DNA of 33,932 bases from an uncultured Alphaproteobacteria bacterium (GTDB taxonomy: Bacteria; Pseudomonadota; Alphaproteobacteria; RF32; CAG-239), in NCBI GenBank assembly GCA_944391395.1, contig CALXTI010000015.1, positions 1 through 33,932 of the forward strand, read 5' to 3'. The stretch's first letter is position 1. Every line of letters starts with the position of its first letter. Under the pieces are notes generated by a model that saw only the letters and a list, made by a program, of their open reading frames with translations, did not search any database and was not told the origin of the DNA. A program made the translations under genes and the position numbers. Positions 1 to 8,172 of the stretch are shown one piece after another.

Positions 1-20
1 GATAAAAATACGCGTTTCAT
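1..20 (-). CDS. 5' end of an unidentified minus-strand gene (partial)
   Basis: On the minus strand an ATG at 20..18 opens M-K-R-V-F-L-S and runs off the left edge. An AGGA Shine-Dalgarno lies seven bases upstream (plus 28-31). The Lys-Arg followed by hydrophobic residues would suit a signal peptide start, but six codons are too few to identify it. A promoter-like element with a poly-A tract lies 40 nt upstream and resembles the one before the pilin-like gene at the other end of the window, so this may also be a surface or exported protein (inference). Confidence 0.45.
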
Positions 21-54
21 GGAATTTTCCTGCAAAAATTTACACCTTAAACTT

Positions 55-91
55 TATCTTAAACCGTTTTTTTTTTTTGCAACTTTAAAGA
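55..91 (-). promoter_or_regulatory. Poly-A tract promoter element
   Basis: Reading the minus strand: TCTTTAAAGTTGC, twelve A, then CGGTTTA. TTGCAA (plus 77-82) could be the -35 box; AAGATA (plus 55-60), 16 nt away, is a weak -10. The element sits 40 nt upstream of the ATG at position 20. Nearly the same string (eleven A, one other base changed) precedes the pilin-like gene at 32499-32529. Confidence 0.45.
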
Positions 92-299
92 TTCTCCGCC
101 CAATCTTTTCTTTGCTTGAGGGTGGGGTTTATAAATAATGCGTTTTGCAACTTAGGTGTGGCAGAAAAGAATGGGGCAGGCGGTGTATCGGGGCAAAACA
201 AAAAACAAGATTTTTTACCGATAAACTCGTCTGTTGAAATTTTCATAAAGCACCATATATCTTCCCTGAAAGACAAATATATTTTTATAAGGAGGTAAA

Positions 300-512
300 A
301 TGCTTTATGTTGAAAAGACAGCCCTCTGGCTGACAATTATCGGCGGGCTTAATTGGGGGTTAATCGGCCTGTTTGATTTTAATCTGGTTGCCGCGGTTTT
401 TGGCGGCGGCAACCTTATCAGCCGTATTGTTTATATTTTAGTCGGTTTGTCGGCGGTATGGCTTGTTTATGCACAATTAATGCCGGACAGAACCGATACG
501 GGCAGAAAATAA
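300..512 (+). CDS. DUF378 family small membrane protein
   Basis: A 70-residue protein with two hydrophobic segments (about residues 7-27 and 38-57) and the family-typical stretch WLTIIGGLNWGLIGLFDFN. This matches the DUF378 (YuzA-like) family of small inner-membrane proteins, whose function is not established. A strong AAGGAGG ribosome site lies just before the ATG. The gene stands alone: nothing codes convincingly in the 280 bases before it, and a bidirectional hairpin terminator follows. Family assignment is fairly certain; role unknown. Confidence 0.85.
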   Translation: MLYVEKTALWLTIIGGLNWGLIGLFDFNLVAAVFGGGNLISRIVYILVGLSAVWLVYAQLMPDRTDTGRK

Positions 513-531
513 ATTTTTCGACACAAAAAAT

Positions 532-557
532 AAGGGGCTTGAAAATTCAAACCCCTT
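532..557. terminator. Bidirectional rho-independent terminator
   Basis: AAGGGG and CCCCTT flank TTGAA/TTCAA arms with one mismatch, giving a long hairpin. On the minus strand it is followed by TTATTTTTT, so it ends the 1324-residue gene; on the plus strand TTTT follows the DUF378 gene. Confidence 0.75.
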
Positions 558-564
558 TTCGGTT

Positions 565-3500
565 TTAGCGGCCTTCATTCTTGATGTCGCGATCAACTTT
601 AGGCTGTTTATTTCTTTTCTTGGTCTTTTCTTTTCTAATTTCTTTCCGAGGGTTTCCTTTGCCCTGGAAGTCTTGCATTTGTTCCCGCGCCTCTTGAGCG
701 TTTACTCTTTTTTGACACTGCTCTAAAGGCTTTCCTTCAATCAGGTATTGATTAAGATCCGTAAGAAGTATTTTGCTCCCTTCTTTTTTGTATTTATCCT
801 TTAATACCGGGTTTAAGGAAATATCACGGGAACCGTCGCTTACAACCTCATCGTTGGCGGCATAATGTCTGACAAACTTCTTAAAGTGGGTCAAAGTCAT
901 CTTGCCGATATAATTTTCCCGGGTAAGGTTGCTTTGCATCAGGTTTTCGCGCGCTTCATTCAAGAAAGCGGCTCGTCCGCGGTCGTCCTGCATTTTTTTG
1001 ATTCTGTAATTGTTTTGATATTTTGTTTTATTTTCGCCGGTCAACAACGAGTTATCGCCCAGATAAGTTTCGCCGGGTTTGATTTCTTCGCCCAAAATCA
1101 TTTTATCCAGTTCGGCGCGGCGAGCCAACAAATAATCATTCATTGACATGTCCGGAGCTTCTGCCTGACGTTCTTTTTCGACCCTGTCGCAATAGTTTTT
1201 GTATATGTCGCCTTCGACAATCGGATCGGTACCGTAAACGATTTTGTATTCATCAATCATCAAATCTTTTACATCGTCAATCGGATCCGGTTTCGGCTCC
1301 GGCTCAGGTTCCGGATCTGGTCTCGGCGGAATGGGCTCTGGATCCGGTCTCGGTGGAATAGGCTCCGGATCTGGTCTCGGCGGAATGGGCTCCGGATCCG
1401 GTCCCGGTCTTGGTCCGGGGCCGACGATGGTTTTCCGCTCTTCCACTCGGTCGGCTTTGGCACCCGGACGGAATTTTTCTTTGGCGCCGCCGTCACGATG
1501 TGCCCAGCCGATAAGGCCGGTAATCGCCGTTACTTTATCGGTAACGGTTTTATACACATTACGGAAAGTCGACGTAACTTTATCCAAAATGCCGTGCGGA
1601 CGTTCGGTGTCATAAGAAAACAGCTCTTCTTTCTTGATACCGACGTCGGGAATTAAATGTCCCATCTTGTCCCCTTTGCCGGCGCCCATATGCAGAGCGA
1701 CTTGTTCCATCACCTGAACTTCATCGTGGTTTAACGGCTTGCTCGGCTCATTTAACAGATGTTGCAACACATCGTTATAATTTGTGTGTTTCCCGGTTTG
1801 CGGGTTAACATAGCCCATCACGTCGCCCAATGTCCGGCCGGAACCGTCGGTAAGCGGTGTGTCCGGCGACCCGAGACGAAAAGCGTTTTCAAGCTTGGCC
1901 AGATTGGTCTTGGCGGCATCGGCTTCCCATCCCGACATGGATTTTTGCACGTTATCCAAAATCTGTTCATAATTGCCGGATTTGTGATAAACCGATTCGG
2001 ACGGTGCCAAACCATCGGCGGTGTAACGTGCGCCGTGTGATATACCGTCGCTGTTGTTCCAAATTTCGGCTTTGGCATTAATTTCGTCTGAATATCCTTT
2101 TAAGTGCGTGTCGATTCTTTCCGTGCCGGCTTTGACGGTGTGCGAGAACGGTTGAATATCGTTTAAGGCGTGGTGCCGTCCGAGCAAACCGGCGCCGAGT
2201 GTCGCCGATGCGGAAACGGCAGCCATGGCAAACGCGGCGAGCTTATTATGACCTTTTAAGCGCATGTCGCGGTAAGGTTGAGCAAAGCGCAGGCCGACGC
2301 CCAGCCCGAACGAACCGATGGCGCATCCGGCCGCCACTTCCGGTGCGTTAACTTTGGCAAAGACCAGCGCCGCCGCGCCGAGCATTGTCGCGCCAAGTGC
2401 GACCTGAACATTTTTGTCTTTAATGAATTTTTTGAAATTATAATGACGATCGCCGTTGGCTCGGGCTTCTTTGCGTTTGAGGTAATATTGCAATGCTGTG
2501 GCGCCGATACCAATGCCGATGGCGGCAACAGTTGCCGCGGTTGTGCTGAAAGTCAAACTGGCGCCGCCCGTAACCCCAGCGTTAGTGAGGACTCTGGCGC
2601 CGACATAGGCGATTCCGGCGCCTATGGCCGTACCGAATATGGCGCGTTTCAATGCTTTGTTCTTGATTGATTTGCTGCGTTCGTGCAACGGCGCGCGGCG
2701 GTCAATGTTTTCCATTTGCTCAAACAAAACGCTGCGGACGTATTCGCTGTTGTTGGCGCCCAGTTTTTCTGACAAGCGGTGAGCATAAACTTCGACATTG
2801 TTGGCTTGTACGTTCATCGCCGCCTGATATCCGAGTTCGGAAATGCCCAGAGGTTGTTCCGGATTGTTCAGGCGTGTCATAAATTCGTTCAAGTACTTTT
2901 CTTTTTCGGGTTCGACGAACTTGCGCGGGTTTTCAACGGCGCCCAAAACCTTTTCTTCCGAATTATATATTTCAAACAATTTTTCGCCGATTCCGTCGCG
3001 CAAATCTACGGTGATGTTTTCTGCCGAAATTTCTTTATCGGTGTTCAAATTGGTCATTAAAATATCATTTTTGACCAGATTCAAAACCGTTTCCAGTCTG
3101 CTGCCGGGCAGGATGGCCATGCCTTCTTTCCAGGTGTCGGATTTAACTTCCGGATTTTCGGGGTCGTAAAATTGCGGAATGTTGCCCTGTTCGCCGCGGA
3201 ACTTAAAGCGGGAAATCATTTGCATGGTCTCGGTGCCGAGAGTTTCTTCGTTATATTTTATTTTGCCGAGTTCGTCGGTATATTTTCTGATTCTGTCGTT
3301 TAAGCGAATTGCCGTACTGCGCGGATTGTTGCCGTCGGGGATATTCCACTTTTCATCATACGGCTGCATCAAAATGTCCAGATTTTGCTGGCATTTTTCA
3401 TAAGTTTCAATTTGTTTTTGCGTTTCTTCTTTTTGCGCTTTTAATTCGCCGTTGTCGGCATCTTGACGCAATTTGTTATCCAATTCTTTGTTTTGCCGGT

Positions 3501-4539
3501 CAAGTTCGTTCAAACGCATTTTGAACATGCGGGTATAACCGCTGTAAGCATCGGCAATGTTGGTAACGTCCAAAAGGTAATAATCGCGTTCGCGGATAAA
3601 GTTGTCCGTCAGACGGTCCATGGTATCAAGCAAAACCGCTTGTTTGCGTTTAAGGTCTTCATTTTCCGGATCTTTTTGCAGTTGGGCATTGACGTTTTCC
3701 AATGCTTCCGAAGCCAGCTCCGGCGTCAACAGGCGTTGCTCGCCGGCGTTGATGACTTTGTCCGCCAAATCGCGCTTGTAAGCGCGTTCGTCGCTGATTT
3801 TTTCTTCGCTGCCGTCCAAGAATTCCCAAGCTTCGTTAGCGTCTTTTAAGTCGGCGTCCATGTTAAATCCGGGGAGATGTTTGTCATAATCCTCGGCGGA
3901 AATAATTTCTTCATCGCGTAATGTTTCCATCCGCAGTTTGGCCAAGGCGCTGTCTTCTTCCAAATTTGTTTCGCTGCGCAGGCGGTTTTCTTCGGTTTTA
4001 AGAATTGCCGCATTGGGGTCTTGTTTTGTTTCTTGGGCGCGTGAAGATGTCTGATTTCTTTGCGTCGCGGTTTCGGCGGTACTCACGCCGACGGTTTGAT
4101 TGTCAACGGTAGATTCGGTGTTTTCAACGGTTGAGGCCTTTTCGGCGGTTTTGTTTTCGGCAACGGCTTGTACCAAACCGGCCAATGTCGCGTTTTTTTG
4201 CGTTTTGAGACTGGCGGGATTGATTTGTTTGTCTTCCAAATGCCAACAGGTTATGGCAACAAAAGCCTTGTCTGCCTCGCTCAGCTCGTCATATTTTTTG
4301 CCGGGAAAATATGCATCGGTAACTTCGTCTTTCCCGGTCGCGCAGCTTTTAATGTCATCTAAGAAAGATTGATCCTGAGGGTCAATATCGTTTTTTTGAT
4401 ATTTGAATTTATAAATCAATCCTTCCAGTTCATAATCCGTCAATGTTGACGTATCTTGAAAGTTGTATTCGTTTTGCAAAAATTCAAGAAAATCGGGATT
4501 CGTTTTCATTTTGTACATGTTAAAATCGTATTGAGCCAT
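565..4539 (-). CDS. Large protein with Pro-Asp-Glu repeat, function unknown
   Basis: I do not recognise this 1324-residue protein. It begins MAQYDFNMYKMKTNP with no signal peptide. Residues about 100-200 are low-complexity (Thr/Glu/Asn). About 340-387 is a charged heptad-like stretch likely to form a coiled coil. A central block at about 632-785 has four or more hydrophobic Ala/Gly-rich segments, likely membrane-spanning. Residues about 1045-1078 carry three copies of PDPEPIPPR plus partial ones. The C-terminus is very basic (KEIRKEKTKKRNKQPK). The mix of soluble arm, membrane block, proline linker and charged tail suggests a structural or surface-associated protein or a large effector, but no catalytic motif is visible. 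It is transcribed alone and ended by the hairpin at 532-557. Confidence 0.8.
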   Translation of the reverse strand: MAQYDFNMYKMKTNPDFLEFLQNEYNFQDTSTLTDYELEGLIYKFKYQKNDIDPQDQSFLDDIKSCATGKDEVTDAYFPGKKYDELSEADKAFVAITCWHLEDKQINPASLKTQKNATLAGLVQAVAENKTAEKASTVENTESTVDNQTVGVSTAETATQRNQTSSRAQETKQDPNAAILKTEENRLRSETNLEEDSALAKLRMETLRDEEIISAEDYDKHLPGFNMDADLKDANEAWEFLDGSEEKISDERAYKRDLADKVINAGEQRLLTPELASEALENVNAQLQKDPENEDLKRKQAVLLDTMDRLTDNFIRERDYYLLDVTNIADAYSGYTRMFKMRLNELDRQNKELDNKLRQDADNGELKAQKEETQKQIETYEKCQQNLDILMQPYDEKWNIPDGNNPRSTAIRLNDRIRKYTDELGKIKYNEETLGTETMQMISRFKFRGEQGNIPQFYDPENPEVKSDTWKEGMAILPGSRLETVLNLVKNDILMTNLNTDKEISAENITVDLRDGIGEKLFEIYNSEEKVLGAVENPRKFVEPEKEKYLNEFMTRLNNPEQPLGISELGYQAAMNVQANNVEVYAHRLSEKLGANNSEYVRSVLFEQMENIDRRAPLHERSKSIKNKALKRAIFGTAIGAGIAYVGARVLTNAGVTGGASLTFSTTAATVAAIGIGIGATALQYYLKRKEARANGDRHYNFKKFIKDKNVQVALGATMLGAAALVFAKVNAPEVAAGCAIGSFGLGVGLRFAQPYRDMRLKGHNKLAAFAMAAVSASATLGAGLLGRHHALNDIQPFSHTVKAGTERIDTHLKGYSDEINAKAEIWNNSDGISHGARYTADGLAPSESVYHKSGNYEQILDNVQKSMSGWEADAAKTNLAKLENAFRLGSPDTPLTDGSGRTLGDVMGYVNPQTGKHTNYNDVLQHLLNEPSKPLNHDEVQVMEQVALHMGAGKGDKMGHLIPDVGIKKEELFSYDTERPHGILDKVTSTFRNVYKTVTDKVTAITGLIGWAHRDGGAKEKFRPGAKADRVEERKTIVGPGPRPGPDPEPIPPRPDPEPIPPRPDPEPIPPRPDPEPEPEPKPDPIDDVKDLMIDEYKIVYGTDPIVEGDIYKNYCDRVEKERQAEAPDMSMNDYLLARRAELDKMILGEEIKPGETYLGDNSLLTGENKTKYQNNYRIKKMQDDRGRAAFLNEARENLMQSNLTRENYIGKMTLTHFKKFVRHYAANDEVVSDGSRDISLNPVLKDKYKKEGSKILLTDLNQYLIEGKPLEQCQKRVNAQEAREQMQDFQGKGNPRKEIRKEKTKKRNKQPKVDRDIKNEGR
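1307..1408 (-). repeat. 27-nt tandem repeat encoding PDPEPIPPR
   Basis: Three adjacent 27-nt units (1307-1333, 1334-1360, 1361-1387) and a partial fourth (1388-1408) differ only at scattered, mostly third-codon positions. They encode the nine-residue repeat PDPEPIPPR inside the 1324-residue protein. Copy number could vary without breaking the frame. Confidence 0.85.
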
Positions 4540-4751
4540 GGTGCATCCTTTCAGCTTATTTTAAAGGCATTGTATCATTTTTGTCAAAATTTGGCAACAC
4601 TTTTTTTACATTATACGGACAACCTATGAAAAACTTATTAATTTATAAAATTTTCCGTTCCTATGACCAATATTTTTTTATTACAAAACAAAAGGATGGA
4701 AAAGTCAAAAAATATCATGTGAAAAAAATAGCAAAAAAAAATAAAAAATGC

Positions 4752-4779
4752 TTGCAATTTATTTTTGATATGCTATTAA
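4752..4779 (+). promoter_or_regulatory. Promoter of tRNA-Gly
   Basis: TTGCAA (4752-4757), a 16-nt spacer and TATTAA (4774-4779) end 18 nt before the tRNA. The same TTGCAA plus 16-nt spacing recurs at the two small RNA genes near 18.5 kb. Confidence 0.65.
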
Positions 4780-4797
4780 ATACCACATCAAAATGAT

Positions 4798-4872
4798 GCG
4801 GGTATAGCTCAGGGGTAGAGCGCAACCTTGCCAAGGTTGATGTCGTGGGTCCGAATCCCATTGCCCGCTCCA
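4798..4872 (+). tRNA. tRNA-Gly (anticodon GCC)
   Basis: A full cloverleaf is visible. The acceptor arm is GCGGGTA paired with TGCCCGC (one G-T pair). The D-arm sequence is TAGCTCAGGGGTAGAGC. The anticodon stem is CAACC/GGTTG around loop TTGCCAA, giving anticodon GCC. The T-arm contains GGTCCGAATCC. The discriminator is T and CCA is encoded. A hairpin terminator follows eight bases later. Confidence 0.97.
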
Positions 4873-4880
4873 ATTCAACA

Positions 4881-4904
4881 AGCCTCCTGAACGGAGGCTT
4901 TTTT
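4881..4904 (+). terminator. Rho-independent terminator after tRNA-Gly
   Basis: AGCCTCC-TGAAC-GGAGGCT followed by a T run; seven-pair stem directly downstream of the tRNA. Confidence 0.85.
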
Positions 4905-4928
4905 AATTCATAAGCGAAAGTTTGTACC

Positions 4929-5072
4929 ATGGCAGAAACCAAAAAAAATCGGGAATTGCGTTTTGAGCGCGAGGCACGCGCCTTGCAAAAGAATTTGGAA
5001 AAACGCAAAAAACAACAAGCTGAACGCGAAAAACTCAAACAAACAAAGGAACTAAAGAATGGACAAGATTAA
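4929..5072 (+). CDS. Small charged peptide overlapping murA
   Basis: A 47-codon ORF starting MAETKKNRELRFEREARA, made almost entirely of Lys, Arg, Glu, Gln and Leu and predicted to form one amphipathic helix. Its stop codon lies 14 nt inside murA, so the two are likely translationally coupled. It begins 25 nt after the tRNA-Gly terminator. Only a weak GCGAAAG ribosome site is visible. I do not recognise a family. It could be a genuine small protein or a short translated leader. It is too short for ordinary gene calling and may be missed elsewhere. Confidence 0.5.
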   Translation: MAETKKNRELRFEREARALQKNLEKRKKQQAEREKLKQTKELKNGQD

Positions 5073-6351
5073 AATTATCGGTGGCAATCAGTTAAACGGC
5101 AAAATTTATATCAGCGGTGCCAAAAATGCGGCGTTGCCGCTTATATGCGCCGGTCTTTTGACGGAAGACCCCGTTGTTTTGAGCAACATGCCTATTTTGT
5201 CTGACATTAAATCTTTGAACGCCTTGCTTGTCCAACTCGGCACGCAAATCAAAGAAGAAGATACCAAATCCGGCAAGCACGCGTCAAAAACTTATACTTA
5301 TCAAACCAAAAAATTTTCAAGTTTGATTGCGCCGTATGATTATGTTCGCAAAATGCGCGCCTCATATTATGTTTTGGGTCCGGTTTTGGCGCGTGTCGGT
5401 CATGTCGAGCTTTCACTTCCCGGCGGCTGTGCCATCGGTGCCCGCCCGATGGATATTCATCTTAATTCTTTAGAACAAATGGGTGCCAAAATCGAGATTA
5501 AAAACGGCTATGTCGTTGCCGACGCCAAAGGCGGTTTGAAAGGGGCAAATATTATTTTCCCGAAAGCCTCGGTCGGTGCGACCTGCAATATTTTAATGGC
5601 GGCGACTCTGGCTAAAGGCATCACCCGGATTGAAAACGCTGCCAAAGAACCGGAAATCGGCGATTTGATTGAGCTTTTGACCGACATGGGTGCCAAAATC
5701 AAAGGCAAAAACACTTCCATATTAACCATTGAAGGCGTCAAATCTTTGCACGGGGCAACGCATGCCGTTATTTCCGACCGTATTGAGGCCGGCTCTTATG
5801 CCATTGCCGCCGCCATCACCAGAGGCCGGATAGAACTTATAAACGCCCGCGCCGAGCATTTGCAGACGCCGCTTAACATCTTGCGCGCCATGGATATCAA
5901 AATTACCGAAAAACCGGAAAGCATCATCGTTGATGCCCGCAACGCTTTGATGCAGGGGCAAGATATCATGACGGATTATTATCCGGGCTTTCCGACCGAT
6001 TTACAGGCGCAGTTCATGGCTTTGATGACGGTTGTGCCGGGCGCTTCGCTCGTAACCGAAAATATATGGGAAAACCGCTTTATGCATGTGCCCGAACTGA
6101 TGCGCATGGGTGCCAACATCAATGTTCACGGCTATGCTTCCGCTATTGTCCGCGGGGTTAAAAAACTTTCCGGAGCGCCGGTGATGGCAACCGACCTGCG
6201 GGCATCTTTTGCGCTGGTGTTAGCCGGGCTTGCCGCCGAAGGCGAAACGATTGTCAACCGTGTTTATCACCTTGACCGCGGCTATGAAAAACTGGAAGAA
6301 AAGCTGCGTGGCGTCGGTGCGGATATTGAAAGAATTAAAGAAACGGATTAA
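5059..6351 (+). CDS. murA: UDP-N-acetylglucosamine 1-carboxyvinyltransferase
   Basis: MurA transfers enolpyruvate from PEP to UDP-GlcNAc, the first committed step of peptidoglycan synthesis, in the cytoplasm. The 430 residues match the family's full length. Visible hallmarks are K22 in AKNAAL, the active-site cysteine C124 in PGGCAIGARP (the fosfomycin target), the YYPGFPTDLQAQ segment with the catalytic aspartate, and the C-terminal DLRASFALVLAGLAAEGET. A Cys rather than Asp at the active site predicts fosfomycin sensitivity of the enzyme itself. The start lies inside the end of the 47-codon ORF with AAGGAAC upstream. Confidence 0.97.
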   Translation: MDKIKIIGGNQLNGKIYISGAKNAALPLICAGLLTEDPVVLSNMPILSDIKSLNALLVQLGTQIKEEDTKSGKHASKTYTYQTKKFSSLIAPYDYVRKMRASYYVLGPVLARVGHVELSLPGGCAIGARPMDIHLNSLEQMGAKIEIKNGYVVADAKGGLKGANIIFPKASVGATCNILMAATLAKGITRIENAAKEPEIGDLIELLTDMGAKIKGKNTSILTIEGVKSLHGATHAVISDRIEAGSYAIAAAITRGRIELINARAEHLQTPLNILRAMDIKITEKPESIIVDARNALMQGQDIMTDYYPGFPTDLQAQFMALMTVVPGASLVTENIWENRFMHVPELMRMGANINVHGYASAIVRGVKKLSGAPVMATDLRASFALVLAGLAAEGETIVNRVYHLDRGYEKLEEKLRGVGADIERIKETD

Positions 6352-6375
6352 ATCTTTTAACGAAAGGAAAAAATC

Positions 6376-6744
6376 ATGAAAAAACTTTTATCTTTATGCA
6401 CGGTTTTGGCCTTAGTTGCCTGCGCGGGAAAAGCAACCTCATTAAACGGCGAATATAAAATGCTCAATGCGCCGGAAAATGCTGAAATCACCATCGGCTT
6501 TGAAGGCGACAGATATTTCGGCGACGCCGCCGTCAACCGTTATTTCGGCTCTTTTGAAAAAGAGGGCAATCAAATCAAATTTGGTCCGTCCGGCGCCACC
6601 ATGATGGCCGGTCCCGAAAATCTGATGAAGGCCGAGCATCAATATTTGCAGGATTTAGCCAAAGTAAAAACTTATACGATAGAAGGCAACACGCTGACCT
6701 TAAAAGGCGAGGGCGTTAGTTTGTCTTTTGAAAAACAAAAATAA
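6376..6744 (+). CDS. META-domain lipoprotein (HslJ-like)
   Basis: A 122-residue protein with a lipoprotein signal: basic MKK, hydrophobic core and lipobox LVAC with C16 as lipidation site. The rest resembles the META/HslJ fold: LNGEYKM opening, a middle YFGSFEKEGNQIKFG strand pair with small-residue loop, and a closing strand LTLKGEGVSLSFEK. META proteins are envelope-located and often tied to stress or heat; their exact job is unclear. It lies 24 nt after murA with AAAGGAAAAAATC before the ATG, so likely co-transcribed, and a strong hairpin follows. Confidence 0.75.
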   Translation: MKKLLSLCTVLALVACAGKATSLNGEYKMLNAPENAEITIGFEGDRYFGDAAVNRYFGSFEKEGNQIKFGPSGATMMAGPENLMKAEHQYLQDLAKVKTYTIEGNTLTLKGEGVSLSFEKQK

Positions 6745-6764
6745 ATTTTTTGCCGTTAAGAGCC

Positions 6765-6790
6765 AACGCCCCTTAATTTTAAGGGGCGTT
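6765..6790. terminator. Hairpin terminator after the META lipoprotein
   Basis: A near-perfect palindrome: AACGCCCCTTAA, two T, then TTAAGGGGCGTT. Only a weak T run follows on the plus strand. Confidence 0.65.
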
Positions 6791-6801
6791 TGATATTTAA
6801 A

Positions 6802-6830
6802 TTGACAAAGCATATGAAATAGTATTTCAT
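6802..6830 (+). promoter_or_regulatory. Candidate promoter with a palindrome over the -10
   Basis: TTGACA (6802-6807) matches the -35 consensus, and a weak TTTCAT lies 17 nt on. The palindrome ATGAAAT-AGT-ATTTCAT (6814-6830) overlaps the spacer and -10, a position where a repressor would block transcription. This is the best candidate start for the leader and glycosyltransferase operon. Confidence 0.4.
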
Positions 6831-6833
6831 GAA

Positions 6834-6850
6834 CACATGAAGGAAATATC

Positions 6851-6855
<5 letters not shown>
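6834..6855 (+). promoter_or_regulatory. RNA hairpin enclosing the ribosome site of the leader ORF
   Basis: CACATGA, eight bases, then TCATGTG: a perfect seven-pair stem. The loop holds the AGGAAA Shine-Dalgarno, and the 3' arm contains the ATG of the small ORF at 6851. Such a fold would control initiation of that ORF. Confidence 0.45.
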
Positions 6856-6946
<91 letters not shown>

Positions 6947-6970
6947 ACACTGATAAAACAAAAATTTAAA

Positions 6971-7004
6971 AAAAGCCCAAAAGACTTTCGTCTTTTGGGC
7001 TTTT
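6971..7004. terminator. Strong hairpin terminator upstream of the glycosyltransferases
   Basis: AAAAGCCCAAAAGAC-TTTC-GTCTTTTGGGCTTTT: a 15-pair stem with U/A tails on both sides. On the plus strand it lies between the leader ORF and the GT4 gene. It may terminate or attenuate transcription entering the operon. Confidence 0.75.
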
Positions 7005-7026
7005 GTCGTACTAAAGGAAAAAATCC

Positions 7027-8169
7027 ATGAAAAAGAAAGCAATTTTTTTTGTTAAAGACTTTACATTCGGCGGTGTCGAAAAAGTTCTGGTAACGATCGT
7101 CAATACCCTGATAAACGCCGGTTGGCAAATAACAATTATGTGGAACGGGTATGTTGAAGAAAACGACATGAAAAAAGAGATTTCTCCGGCTGTCAAACAG
7201 TTGTATGCCGCAAGACTCTGGCATTTACCCGCTTTTTTAATTTCTCAAAAGAAAACACCTAAATTTTTGCGTAACATTATGACGAAAACAGGAGTGTTGT
7301 TAAATCGATATTTGCCGCGCCGTATACTCGATTTTGCTTCTTATGATTATGTAATAGATTTTCGCAACGGTTCATCTTTATTATATCGTTTGCCGTTGGC
7401 AGCGCAGCAAAAACGCATTGTCTGGCTGCATGGCGCATACGCTGAATTTGTCCGCAAACATAGATTGGAGCGCCGTAAAATTTTTAGTTATGACAAAATC
7501 ATTTGCCTGACTGAAGAATTTAAGAGGCAGTTCTGTCATGATTATCCGGCATTCGCCGACAACATAACCAGCATTTACAATCCGTTTGTAATCAATAAGC
7601 CGCTGCCGGATGTGCAAGAACAAAAACAATGTCAAAAATACCAACCTTATTATCTGCATGTCTCCAGAATTGATGTTGATAAAGATATTCAAACCGTGCT
7701 GGATGCGTATAAAAAATTTTTATCACATAGCGGATCAAATAAAAAATTGGTATTTGTCGGCGATGGAAAACAGTCTGATTTTTTCAAAAACAAAATCAAA
7801 GAAGAAGGTTATGCCGATAAAATTATTTTTTACGGACGGAGTTCGGCACCGCTGACATGGATGCAACATGCCGAAGCCTTGATTTTGTCATCTAAAGCCG
7901 AGGGCTTGCCGACGGTTTTGATTGAAGGACAAATTTGCGGCACGTTGGTCATATCATCAGATTGTCGCGAAGGGCCTTCTGAAATTTTGCAGAACGGCAA
8001 AAGCGGCATATTGTTTCCGGTCGGCGATGTCGATGCTTTGGCAGAAATTTTACATTGCGTCGATGATGGTACAATAGATAAGCAAACTTATATTGACAGT
8101 GCCTTAGCAAATATATATCGTTTTGATACTAAAGAATTTGTACGGAAATTTTCTTTATTGAGGGATTAA
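7027..8169 (+). CDS. Glycosyltransferase family 4
   Basis: A 380-residue GT-B fold retaining glycosyltransferase likely acting in the cytoplasm on a lipid-linked surface glycan. The N-terminal GGVEKVL glycine loop (residues 15-21) and the C-terminal nucleotide-sugar site with the E-x7-E pattern (E292...E300 in EGLPTVLIE) are clear, as is YLHVSRIDVDKD (209-220) starting the second domain. The sugar donor cannot be read from sequence. First gene of a three-gene operon (3-nt gap to the next), with AAGGAAA upstream and a terminator hairpin in its leader. Confidence 0.88.
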   Translation: MKKKAIFFVKDFTFGGVEKVLVTIVNTLINAGWQITIMWNGYVEENDMKKEISPAVKQLYAARLWHLPAFLISQKKTPKFLRNIMTKTGVLLNRYLPRRILDFASYDYVIDFRNGSSLLYRLPLAAQQKRIVWLHGAYAEFVRKHRLERRKIFSYDKIICLTEEFKRQFCHDYPAFADNITSIYNPFVINKPLPDVQEQKQCQKYQPYYLHVSRIDVDKDIQTVLDAYKKFLSHSGSNKKLVFVGDGKQSDFFKNKIKEEGYADKIIFYGRSSAPLTWMQHAEALILSSKAEGLPTVLIEGQICGTLVISSDCREGPSEILQNGKSGILFPVGDVDALAEILHCVDDGTIDKQTYIDSALANIYRFDTKEFVRKFSLLRD

Positions 8170-8172
8170 TCT

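Noticed and set aside
116..298. Plus-strand 60-codon ORF before the DUF378 gene
   Set aside because: No ribosome site, no protein-like pattern, and it crosses the poly-T flank region; read as non-coding.
1244..1615. Plus-strand ORF rich in Gly-Ser repeats
   Set aside because: It is the antisense reading of the PDPEPIPPR repeat in the large minus-strand gene.
4581..4796. 71-codon plus-strand ORF before tRNA-Gly
   Set aside because: Very A/T-rich with Lys/Asn/Phe composition, no Shine-Dalgarno, and it covers the tRNA promoter.
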